This document shows positions 6,764 through 12,768 of a stretch of DNA of 12,851 nucleotides, in pieces. The notes below the pieces were generated by a model. It had not been told where the DNA came from, searched no databases, and was given only the letters and a program-made list of their open reading frames with translations. Position numbers and translations under genes: made by a program. The stretch is from contig JAEXCG010000197.1 of assembly GCA_023402355.1 (NCBI GenBank), positions 1 through 12,851 of the forward strand, read 5' to 3'. Source of the stretch: Bacillota bacterium. Lineage in GTDB: Bacteria > Bacillota > Clostridia > Christensenellales > Aristaeellaceae. Each line of letters begins with the position of its first letter. Position 1 is the stretch's first letter.

Positions 6764-6845
6764 GCCCCTCCCTCTGCTAAGCGGGGGGAGGGGCTTTCAA
6801 AAGACGGCACACCGAACCTTCGAGTCGCGCTCCGTGCGGAGCGCG
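6764..6845 (+). other. Two strong hairpins between the binding-protein and permease genes
   Basis: GCCCCTCCC (6764-6772) pairs with GGGAGGGGC (6786-6794) and is followed by only TTTC. CGCGCTCC-GTGC-GGAGCGCG (6826-6845) is a perfect 8-bp hairpin that ends 14 nt before the next ribosome site. Such intercistronic stems often protect the binding-protein mRNA or let part of the transcription end, giving more binding protein than permease. They could also be copies of an interspersed repeat; one window cannot tell. Confidence 0.5.
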
Positions 6846-6872
6846 TGGGTGAAATCCATAAGGAGTGAGCCT

Positions 6873-7787
6873 ATGAACGCAATCCCACGGTCCGACCGTT
6901 ACGGCCGCAGCCGCAAGCTGCAGCGCCAGCAGAACATCGTCTCCTACCTGTTCCTGCTGCCGTTTTTGTTCTTCTTCCTCTGCTTTGTCGTGGTGCCCAT
7001 GGGCATGGGCGTGGTCACCAGCTTTTTCAACTACACCATGAAGGACTTTGCCTTCATCGGCTTTGGCAACTACAAGGAGCTCTTTTCCGACCCGCGCTTC
7101 CTGATTTCGGTCAAGAACACGGTCGTGATCGTGCTCGTCAGTGTGCCGCTGGTCACCGCCTTCAGCCTGTGGGTCGCAAGCCGAATCTACAGCAAGGCGT
7201 CCTTTTCCCGCTCGTTTTACCGCGGGGTGTTTTACCTGCCGGTCGTGACGGGCACGGTGCCCGTCGTGGTCGTCTGGAGATGGATTTTCCACCGCTACAG
7301 CGGCATCCTCAACTGGGCGCTGATGAGCCTTGGCGTCATCGAAAAGAACATCGCCTGGCTGGGCGACGCCAACTACGCGATCTGGTGCATCCTGCTCATC
7401 CTCTTCACCACCTCCGTCGGCCAGCCCATCGTGCTCTACGTGGCCTCGCTGGGCAACGTCGACCAGTCGCTGGTGGAAGCGGGCGAGGTGGACGGCGCGA
7501 GCAGGACGCAGATCTTCTGGCACATCAAGTGGCAGAGCCTGCTGCCCACGACGCTCTACGTGGTGGTCATCACGACGATCAATTCCTTCCAGTGCTTCGC
7601 GCTGATCCAGCTGCTCACCAGCGGCGGCCCCGCGAACTCCACCAGCACGGTCATGTACTACCTGTACCAGAACGCGTTCTCGCTCTACCGCTACGGCTAC
7701 GCGAACGCGATGGGCGTGCTGCTGGCTATCCTAATCGCCGTGTTCAGCACGCTGCAATTCAGACTGATGCGCAGCGACAGCAATTAA
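6873..7787 (+). CDS. Sugar ABC transporter permease, MalF-like (CUT1)
   Basis: This 304-residue inner-membrane permease forms a heterodimer with the next gene product and receives sugar from the binding protein. A basic N-terminus (to about residue 20) precedes six predicted membrane segments starting at NIVSYLFLLPFLFFF. The cytoplasmic EAA loop that contacts the ATPase is EAGEVDGAS (202-210), and LLTSGGPANST near the C-terminus is typical of MalF/UgpA-like CUT1 permeases. ATG 6873 is chosen because AAGGAG (6860-6865) precedes it. The frame is open upstream to 6762, but that part runs through the hairpins and is not conserved in character. The sequence does not fix the substrate; the nan context suggests sialic acid. 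Confidence 0.9.
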   Translation: MNAIPRSDRYGRSRKLQRQQNIVSYLFLLPFLFFFLCFVVVPMGMGVVTSFFNYTMKDFAFIGFGNYKELFSDPRFLISVKNTVVIVLVSVPLVTAFSLWVASRIYSKASFSRSFYRGVFYLPVVTGTVPVVVVWRWIFHRYSGILNWALMSLGVIEKNIAWLGDANYAIWCILLILFTTSVGQPIVLYVASLGNVDQSLVEAGEVDGASRTQIFWHIKWQSLLPTTLYVVVITTINSFQCFALIQLLTSGGPANSTSTVMYYLYQNAFSLYRYGYANAMGVLLAILIAVFSTLQFRLMRSDSN

Positions 7788-7801
7788 GGAGGGGGATACA
7801 C

Positions 7802-8656
7802 GTGGTACAAAGACAAGCGGCGGCCGGGCGTCCGCGCAGGACGGTCACGGTCTACTCCGTCCTCTCCAGCATCCTGCTGATCCTCATCGCGCTCAGCTTC
7901 ATCTTCCCGTTCTACTGGATCATCACGGGCTCCTTCAAGCTGTCCACCGTGGCGGCGAAGCTGCCGCCGGAGTGGTTCCCGAAGAGCCCGACGCTGGACA
8001 ACTACCGCCAGCTCTTCCGCAATCCCGCGCTTGCGTGGGTCGGAAACAGCGTGTTCATGTCCGTATTCGCGATGCTGTTCACCTGCGTCACCGCGGCGAT
8101 GGCGGGCTACGTGCTCGCGAAGAAGCGCTTCGCCGGGCGCGCGGCGATCTTTTCCGCGCTGGTGTGCGCGATGGCGCTGCCCAAGCAGGTGGTGCTGGTG
8201 CCGCTGGTGCGCGTGATGAACGCGCTGGGCCTGTTCAACTCGGCCTGGGCGGTCATCCTGCCCACCGTGGGCTGGCCGTTCGGCGTGTTCCTGATGAAGC
8301 AGTTCTCCGAAAGCATCCCCACCGAGATGCTGGAGGCCGCCCGCATCGACGGCGCGGGCGAGATGCGCACGTTTCTGAGCATCGTGACGCCGATGATCCG
8401 CCCCGCGTTCGGCGCGCTGGCGATCTTCACGTTCATCAACACCTGGAACGACTACTTCCTGCAGCTCGTCATGCTGCAAAGCCGCACGAAGCTGACCATC
8501 GGCCTGGGCGTGGCGACGCTGCAAAGCGAGTTTTCCACCAACTACGGCCTGCTGATGGCGGGCGCGGCGCTGGGCGCGGTGCCGATCGTCACGATCTTCA
8601 TCTGCTTCCAGAATTACTTTACGCAGGGCATCGCCCTGGGCGCGGTCAAGGGATGA
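7802..8656 (+). CDS. Sugar ABC transporter permease, MalG-like (CUT1), GTG start
   Basis: This 284-residue protein is the second permease subunit of the importer. The first membrane segment (about 18-42) ends in FPFYWIITGSFK, a hallmark of MalG/UgpE-like proteins, and the EAA loop is EAARIDGAG (178-186). FINTWNDYFLQLV and the C-terminal GLTQGI-like end (here FTQGIALGAVKG) complete the family pattern. The start is GTG 7802, supported by AGGAGG (7787-7792) 9 nt upstream; the preceding permease stops 14 nt before it. The long open frame upstream is only high-GC readthrough. No ATPase gene follows, so a shared MsmK-type ATPase elsewhere is implied. Confidence 0.9.
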   Translation: MVQRQAAAGRPRRTVTVYSVLSSILLILIALSFIFPFYWIITGSFKLSTVAAKLPPEWFPKSPTLDNYRQLFRNPALAWVGNSVFMSVFAMLFTCVTAAMAGYVLAKKRFAGRAAIFSALVCAMALPKQVVLVPLVRVMNALGLFNSAWAVILPTVGWPFGVFLMKQFSESIPTEMLEAARIDGAGEMRTFLSIVTPMIRPAFGALAIFTFINTWNDYFLQLVMLQSRTKLTIGLGVATLQSEFSTNYGLLMAGAALGAVPIVTIFICFQNYFTQGIALGAVKG

Positions 8657-8684
8657 AAAGCCGAAACGAAGAGGAGTGATGCGC

Positions 8685-9638
8685 ATGCCGATGCTGGATA
8701 TGCCGCTGCGCGAGCTCGAGCGCTACGGGGGCGCGCCCCGGCCGGACGACCTGGACGCCTACTGGGACGAGGCGCTAGGCGAGGTTGCGGATACGTCCTA
8801 TGCGCTGGAGCCGTCCGAATTTCAGGCGCCGGGCTACGAATGCGCGACGCTCTTTTTCGAGGGCGTCGGCGGCGCGCGGGTGGGCGGCAAGTTTATCAGA
8901 CCCCTGCGCGAGGGGAAGCTGCCCGCGATCGCCGTCTTTCACGGCTATCGCGGCAACAGCGGCGACTTTTTCCACCTGCTGCCCTACGCAGCGGCGGGGA
9001 TGGCGGTCTTCGCGCTCGACGCGCGCGGCCAGATGGGCGTCTCGGAGGACACCTTCCGCTCGCGGGGCAACACCATGCAGGGGTTGATCGTGCGCGGGCT
9101 GGAGGAATACGACCCCAAACGGCTGTACTTTCGGAACGTCTTTCTGGACACGGTGCAGGGCGTCCGCATCCTGATGGAGATGCCCTTTGTGGATGCCGCC
9201 CGCGTCGGCGTGACGGGCGGCTCGCAGGGCGGCGCGCTCGCCGCCGCCTGCGCGGCGTTGGAGCCCCGCGTCAAGGCCGCGTCCATCACCTACCCCTTCC
9301 TGTCCGACTTCAGGCGCGTGTGGGAGATGGACCTGTGCAAGCTCGCCTACGAGGAGCTCAGCTACTTCATCCGCTGGCGCGACCCGCTGCACGAGCACAT
9401 GGAGCAGATGTTTCACACGCTCGACTACATCGACGTGAGCCATCTGGCCCCGCGCATCCGCGCGCGGACGCACTTCTTCCTGACGCTTCAGGACGAGATG
9501 TGCCCGCCCTCCACGCAGTTTGCGGTGTACAACAACACGCCCCCGCCCAAGACGCGGGACATCTACTACAACCACGGCCACGAGGACCTGCCGCTGATGG
9601 CCGACCGGGCGCTGATGTTTTTGCAAAGGGCGCTGTAA
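8685..9638 (+). CDS. Acetyl esterase, AXE1 / cephalosporin-C deacetylase family
   Basis: This 317-residue alpha/beta-hydrolase would remove acetyl groups from sugar substrates. The nucleophile is S180 in TGGSQGG, the acid D270 in TLQDEMCPPST, and the base H299 in NHGHEDLP. HGYRGNSGD near residue 86 supplies the oxyanion region and DARGQMG follows. These match the Bacillus CAH/AXE layout almost position for position. ATG 8685 is chosen because MPMLDMPLRELERY aligns with the family N-terminus and GAGGAG (8671-8676) is 8 nt away; GTG 8676 and ATG 8679 are too close to it. There is no signal peptide, so it acts in the cytoplasm on imported sugar. As the last gene of the nan operon it may de-O-acetylate sialic acids, replacing NanS-type esterases, but acetylated xylooligosaccharide is the better known substrate class. 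Confidence 0.9.
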   Translation: MPMLDMPLRELERYGGAPRPDDLDAYWDEALGEVADTSYALEPSEFQAPGYECATLFFEGVGGARVGGKFIRPLREGKLPAIAVFHGYRGNSGDFFHLLPYAAAGMAVFALDARGQMGVSEDTFRSRGNTMQGLIVRGLEEYDPKRLYFRNVFLDTVQGVRILMEMPFVDAARVGVTGGSQGGALAAACAALEPRVKAASITYPFLSDFRRVWEMDLCKLAYEELSYFIRWRDPLHEHMEQMFHTLDYIDVSHLAPRIRARTHFFLTLQDEMCPPSTQFAVYNNTPPPKTRDIYYNHGHEDLPLMADRALMFLQRAL

Positions 9639-9648
9639 AATCCAAAGG

Positions 9649-9672
9649 AAAAACGGGGCTGCTCCGTTTTTT
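9649..9672. terminator. Rho-independent terminator after the nan operon, usable from both strands
   Basis: AAAAACGGGG (9649-9658) pairs with CTCCGTTTTT (9662-9671) with one G-U pair and a 3-nt loop. The A-run and T-run flanks make it a terminator in both directions. It begins 11 bases after the esterase stop and faces the convergent methyltransferase gene. Confidence 0.85.
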
Positions 9673-9686
9673 CGCACTATGAGCAC

Positions 9687-9726
9687 ACACCCCCGCCCGA
9701 CGGCTTAGGCCGCCGGGCGGGGGTGT
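9687..9726. terminator. Very long GC-rich hairpin between convergent genes
   Basis: A perfect 13-bp stem joins ACACCCCCGCCCG (9687-9699) and CGGGCGGGGGTGT (9714-9726). An A/C mismatch and an inner CGGC-TTAG-GCCG hairpin continue it to the tip. No U-tract flanks it, so it is a transcription or exonuclease barrier rather than a classic terminator. It lies 17 bases before the end of the methyltransferase gene. Confidence 0.6.
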
Positions 9727-9743
9727 CTTGGGGTCTATATTCG

Positions 9744-10574
9744 TCATCGCGCTGCCGCGCAGAGCGTGCGGGATTCCTCGGTCAGCGGCGCGCCGCACAC
9801 GTCGCCGTAGAGATCGACCCGGGCAAACCCGGCGTTCTTCAGCTCCCGCACGAGCGATTCCGGGCTGAAATACTGGTTCCATAGGTTGTAGCAGCGCACA
9901 TTTTCCGCCGTGACGACGACGTACTGCTCCAGCGCGTTGCCTGTCTCGGGGTAAAGCGCGTTCCGGCGAAGGCAGGCGTAGGGCTCGGGGCTCCAAAATC
10001 CGCCCGCTTCATACGTGATTTGCTGGCCTTCCTGGAAAAACGCGGCCTCCCGGTGGGTGAAGCCGTCCAGAATCAGCGTGCCGCCGGGCCGAAGCGCGCG
10101 GCGCACCCTTTTCAGCAGCGCGCGGCGGCACTCTGGCGGCAGCACGCCGTAGTCGCAGTAGATGAGCGTCGCCACGTCGAAGCAGGCCTCAAACTCGATG
10201 TCGAGATAGCTTTGGCAGAGATAGCGGACGGGCAGACAATTCCGCGCCGCGCTCGCGACCGCATAGGCGATGGAGCGGCGGGAAAAATCGACGCCTGTGA
10301 CGCGAAAGCCCGCGCGGCAGAAGCGCTCCGCGTACAGCCCCGGCCCGCAGCCCAGATCGATCAGCCGCTTCCCGCCTTCGGGCGGGCAGAGCGTGGCGAT
10401 CCAGCGAACGGACTGCTCGATAAAGCCGGGCCTGCGGGAGGCGCCGTCCGTGTCCGGGTTCAGGTGCGCTGCGAGCATGCTCTTTGAAATATGGTCGTCG
10501 TCCCAAAAGGGGAGGCCGTCCGTCGCGTAGGGCGAGGGCAGCTCCCTGAAAATGTCGAGTAGGGCCTGATACAT
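9744..10574 (-). CDS. Class I SAM-dependent methyltransferase
   Basis: This 276-residue soluble enzyme has a Rossmann-type methyltransferase fold. Motif I is LIDLGCGPGLYAE (71-83), motif II is GVDFS (94-98), and the post-motif strand is LRPGGTLILD (161-170). An N-terminal region of about 50 residues includes FWDDDHISKSMLAAHLNPDTDGASR. This segment recurs in a group of Clostridia methyltransferases whose substrate is not known to me. The start at 10574 is backed by AGGAGGT six bases upstream on the minus strand. It is transcribed toward the nan operon and divergently from the PPC gene. The acceptor (small molecule, lipid or RNA) cannot be told from sequence. Confidence 0.9.
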   Translation of the reverse strand: MYQALLDIFRELPSPYATDGLPFWDDDHISKSMLAAHLNPDTDGASRRPGFIEQSVRWIATLCPPEGGKRLIDLGCGPGLYAERFCRAGFRVTGVDFSRRSIAYAVASAARNCLPVRYLCQSYLDIEFEACFDVATLIYCDYGVLPPECRRALLKRVRRALRPGGTLILDGFTHREAAFFQEGQQITYEAGGFWSPEPYACLRRNALYPETGNALEQYVVVTAENVRCYNLWNQYFSPESLVRELKNAGFARVDLYGDVCGAPLTEESRTLCAAAR

Positions 10575-10601
10575 GCGGTTACCTCCTGCGAAAGACTGAT
10601 T

Positions 10602-10610
10602 GCATTATAG
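10602..10610 (-). promoter_or_regulatory. Extended -10 promoter of the methyltransferase gene
   Basis: Read on the minus strand, TGC-TATAAT (about 10610 down to 10602) is an extended -10 element. It lies roughly 28-36 bases before the start codon, leaving room for the AGGAGGT ribosome site. No good -35 box is seen at the right distance, which fits an extended -10 promoter. Confidence 0.6.
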
Positions 10611-10655
10611 CATACGGCGCGCGAAAAGCACAGGGACGCGCGCCGGATTTCGTGA

Positions 10656-10661
10656 TACAAT
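10656..10661 (+). promoter_or_regulatory. Possible -10 element of the PPC-domain gene
   Basis: TACAAT (10656-10661) lies 34 bases before the ATG at 10696 and is divergent from the methyltransferase promoter about 50 bases away. No convincing -35 box is present, so the call is weak. Confidence 0.35.
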
Positions 10662-10695
10662 GGACGCAGAACGAACAGAGAGGGGACATGGCGGA

Positions 10696-11097
10696 ATGAA
10701 GACCCACGCTTTTCGCTTAAAACGAGGTCAGGATCTGCTTTGCGGCATCACGGATTACGCCCGCGCGCACAGGATCTTTGCGGGCTGCGTGCTCAGCGGC
10801 GTCGGCTGCGTGACGTGCGCGCGGCTGCGCGACGCCGGCGGCGTCACGGTCCGCGAGGTGGCCGAGGACCTGGAGATCGTCTCCCTGACGGGCACGGTCT
10901 CGGCGGCGCGCACGCACCTGCACGCATCGTTCAGCCGGGAAGACCTTACCACCTTGGGCGGCCATCTGATGGAGGGGTGCCTCGTCAACACCACGGCGGA
11001 AATCGTGCTGCTGGAGCTGGACGACCTGCGCTTTTCCGCCGCGTTTGACCCGCAGACGGGGTACGACGAGCTGGTGATCGAGCGCAGGGACGGCTAG
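10696..11097 (+). CDS. PPC (DUF296/PD1-like) domain protein
   Basis: This 133-residue protein is a single PPC domain. SGVGCVTCARLR (34-45), LEIVSLTGTVS (59-69), THLHASFS (73-80) and GGHLMEG (88-94) follow in the family's order. The His residues H74, H76 and H90 match the conserved metal-binding set. Plant members carry AT-hook DNA-binding motifs; bacterial single-domain members form trimers and their role is not settled. No AT-hook is present. The start at 10696 has GAGAGGGG (10677-10684) upstream with a rather long gap; an in-frame ATG at 10660 overlaps the probable -10 box and is rejected. The gene stands alone between a divergent methyltransferase and the PadR cassette, so context gives no clear function. 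Confidence 0.82.
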   Translation: MKTHAFRLKRGQDLLCGITDYARAHRIFAGCVLSGVGCVTCARLRDAGGVTVREVAEDLEIVSLTGTVSAARTHLHASFSREDLTTLGGHLMEGCLVNTTAEIVLLELDDLRFSAAFDPQTGYDELVIERRDG

Positions 11098-11148
11098 AAC
11101 GGTCATGAAGCGGGAACGCATGTATGAGGGAGCAAACGGATGCCTTGC

Positions 11149-11177
11149 GGCGGCATGGCCGAAGCGATCATGCCGTC
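11149..11177 (+). terminator. Weak hairpin after the PPC gene
   Basis: GGCGGCATG (11149-11157) pairs with CATGCCGTC (11169-11177) with one G-U pair and an 11-nt loop. The tail TTGTCGTTT is only partly U-rich, so termination would be weak. I see nothing else in 11098-11262. Confidence 0.35.
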
Positions 11178-11262
11178 TTGTCGTTTATCAGGCAGTGCGC
11201 GTTCACTGGGCTTTTCGGATGCGTGTCGCACGCGAAACCGTTTCGAGACGGCCGATCTCCTC

Positions 11263-11291
11263 TTGACAACGGATTGATGTAGCAATACAAT
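11263..11291 (+). promoter_or_regulatory. Promoter of the PadR operon
   Basis: A consensus TTGACA (11263-11268), an exact 17-bp spacer and TACAAT (11286-11291) form the strongest promoter in the window. Transcription should begin near 11298, inside the palindrome described next. The leader is about 28 nt. Confidence 0.85.
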
Positions 11292-11309
11292 ATATCTAAT
11301 AGATATATT
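11289..11309. promoter_or_regulatory. Perfect 21-nt palindrome, probable PadR operator
   Basis: AATATATCTA (11289-11298) is the exact inverse of TAGATATATT (11300-11309) around a single central A. It overlaps the -10 box and the expected transcription start of the padR gene. PadR proteins commonly repress their own promoters at such AT-rich dyads, so autorepression is the likely role. Confidence 0.75.
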
Positions 11310-11325
11310 TGACTGGAGGGGTTTT

Positions 11326-11886
11326 GTGCTTGAGTTCATAGCTTTGGGCATGGTTCTGGAAGAGGATTTGACCGGATACGACATCAAAAAGGCAATCGAA
11401 AACGGAATCGGGGTTTTCTATAAGGCGAGCTTCGGCAGTCTGTACCCTGCCCTTAAGAGACTGACGGAAAGGGGGCTTTTAGTCGCGAAGGAAAAACCGC
11501 AGGGCAACCGGCAAAAGATTTTTTACCGCATTACGGTGGAAGGGCAAACTCGGTTCTTTGATTGGCTTTCCACCCCTATGGACGTGTTCGAGGGGACAAA
11601 TACCCATTTGGCAAAGGTCTATTTCTTCGACAGGCTGCCACCTAAGGTGCGAGAGCGGCAGCTCTTAGAATATGAAATCAATAACAGAAATTACTTAAAA
11701 AGGCTAAATGATCTGGAAAGAAAATACAGCAGGCTGGAAAACCGCGATAGCTTTTACTATAAGCTTTCGACCCTTTATTATGGAATCTGCATAACGCAGA
11801 AAACGATTCAATGGTGCCGGCATATTCGCATGCAAAGCTCCCTTACCGACTTCATCGAGGAGGAAGAGACCGATGGACGTGATTGA
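11326..11886 (+). CDS. PadR-family transcriptional regulator (GTG start)
   Basis: This 186-residue protein has the PadR plan. The N-terminal winged helix (1-75) includes ALGMVLEEDLTGYDIKKAIE and the FKASFGSLYPALKRL-like core, read here as FYKASFGSLYPALKRLTERGLL. The wing is KPQGNRQKIFYRITVEG. A C-terminal helical dimerisation region (about 90-175, PadR_C type) is rich in charged residues, including YEINNRNYLKRLNDLERKY. GTG 11326 is chosen because GGAGGGG (11315-11321) precedes it at close spacing. The gene is followed with a 14-bp overlap by a small STAS-like gene, so regulator and target are probably one operon. Codon use is clearly less GC-rich than in the nan genes. The effector is unknown; PadR proteins respond to phenolics, drugs or envelope stress. 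Confidence 0.92.
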   Translation: MLEFIALGMVLEEDLTGYDIKKAIENGIGVFYKASFGSLYPALKRLTERGLLVAKEKPQGNRQKIFYRITVEGQTRFFDWLSTPMDVFEGTNTHLAKVYFFDRLPPKVRERQLLEYEINNRNYLKRLNDLERKYSRLENRDSFYYKLSTLYYGICITQKTIQWCRHIRMQSSLTDFIEEEETDGRD

Positions 11887-12265
11887 GTCCCCCAAACCGG
11901 TCGTCCTGCTTTCCTATCGCGACTGCGAAATCTGTTGCTGCCATTTAGACGGATATCGTGCGAACATTCGGGCCTTGCTGAAGCGTCTGTCGGAAATTGA
12001 GGCGGTGTTTTTGCGAAGGCCTGCCCATGTAAAATTCAAGGTATGGTATAATTTGGACGAAAACGACCTTGATGAGCGCACGATGAAATCGATCGTTGAG
12101 AGTATTTTCAGGTTTGAAGATCGCATCGATAAGATCGCGTTTATCGGATTGCGCGGATTTGCGAGGTGTAAATTCGACCGGATTTTGGAGCGGAGCCTTG
12201 CGCGGAAATCCTTCCCCAGGGCTTACTTTCAGGACGCGGAACGGGCGAAAGGATGGCTTGTCTGA
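11873..12265 (+). CDS. Small STAS/SpoIIAA-like protein, first of a tandem paralogous pair
   Basis: I recognise this 130-residue protein only distantly: the strand-helix pattern and the ending ..F.DAERAKGWLV resemble SpoIIAA-like STAS/SEC14-type proteins. It has no signal peptide or membrane segment. Near the N-terminus CEICCC (18-23) is a dense cysteine cluster that its paralog lacks. Its region from G27-Y28 to the final WLV aligns with the next gene product, sharing ALL (34-36), E41, P50, the L-x-E-x-x-L stretch, RI.K.A and AK.WLV. AGGAGG (11858-11863) lies 9 nt before the ATG inside the end of padR, giving a 14-bp overlap and tight coupling. A role downstream of PadR is inferred; the function is unknown. 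Confidence 0.75.
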   Translation: MDVIESPKPVVLLSYRDCEICCCHLDGYRANIRALLKRLSEIEAVFLRRPAHVKFKVWYNLDENDLDERTMKSIVESIFRFEDRIDKIAFIGLRGFARCKFDRILERSLARKSFPRAYFQDAERAKGWLV

Positions 12266-12284
12266 CGAGCCGAAAGGTGACGGT

Positions 12285-12692
12285 ATGCTGATAAAATCTC
12301 CGAGCGGCGCGCTGAGTCCGTATTACTATAAGGGCGGTTTCTTTCATGGAATCCATTACGGCGGCTATCTGGACGACGCGTGCGCCCTGCTTTCGATGAT
12401 GAACGAAGAAGAGACCTTTATTCTCAAGTCTCCTGAACGGCGCAGAATCCTCATCGACCTGTACGAAACGAATCTGACGGAAGAACTGACGGCAAAAATT
12501 GCACAGCATGTTCAACGCCTGAGCCCTCGTATCGTGAAGCTGGCGATATCCAGCGACGAAAAGAGCCTGCGTCAACTGCGTAGGGCTCTGAACAAAGCCG
12601 CTTCATTGGAAGCGGGTCAGCTCTGTTTCAGCACAGATATGGAAGCGGCGAAGACCTGGCTGGTGAGCGATTCGTTTTTACCTGCAAAATGA
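12285..12692 (+). CDS. Small STAS/SpoIIAA-like protein, second of the tandem pair
   Basis: This 135-residue protein is a diverged paralog of the preceding gene product. Both have GY at 27-28, ALL at 34-36, E41 and P50. After a 2-residue shift they share the L-x-E-x-x-L-x-E segment, RI.K.A, a basic helix and AK.WLV. The N-terminus differs: PYYYKGGFFHGIHYGGY (12-28) is rich in tyrosine and glycine and lacks the cysteine cluster. RRRILIDLYETNLTEEL reads as the central strand and following helix of a STAS-like fold. ATG 12285 is preceded by AAAGGTGA (12273-12280), 19 nt after the upstream stop; the longer open frame from 12096 overlaps the first paralog and is rejected. No catalytic motif is evident. 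The pair probably arose by duplication. Confidence 0.75.
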   Translation: MLIKSPSGALSPYYYKGGFFHGIHYGGYLDDACALLSMMNEEETFILKSPERRRILIDLYETNLTEELTAKIAQHVQRLSPRIVKLAISSDEKSLRQLRRALNKAASLEAGQLCFSTDMEAAKTWLVSDSFLPAK

Positions 12693-12729
12693 ATTAGGAA
12701 GCAACCCTTTGCCGCGTAGCAGAACGGGG

Positions 12730-12768
12730 CTGTCAAGCTAGCGTTTTCTAGCTTGACAGTCTCTTTTT
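12730..12768 (+). terminator. Strong Rho-independent terminator of the PadR operon
   Basis: A perfect 12-bp stem, CTGTCAAGCTAG (12730-12741) with CTAGCTTGACAG (12748-12759), closes a 6-nt loop. It extends at the base by G-C and G-U pairs, and is followed by CTCTTTTT. It starts 37 bases after the last stop codon. Confidence 0.9.

Noticed and set aside
7784..8686. Long minus-strand open frame opposite the second permease
   Set aside because: Same kind of antisense shadow, dominated by Arg, His and Gln.
11120..11266. 48-codon open frame before padR
   Set aside because: No ribosome site of note, no recognisable sequence, and it runs into the -35 box of the padR promoter.
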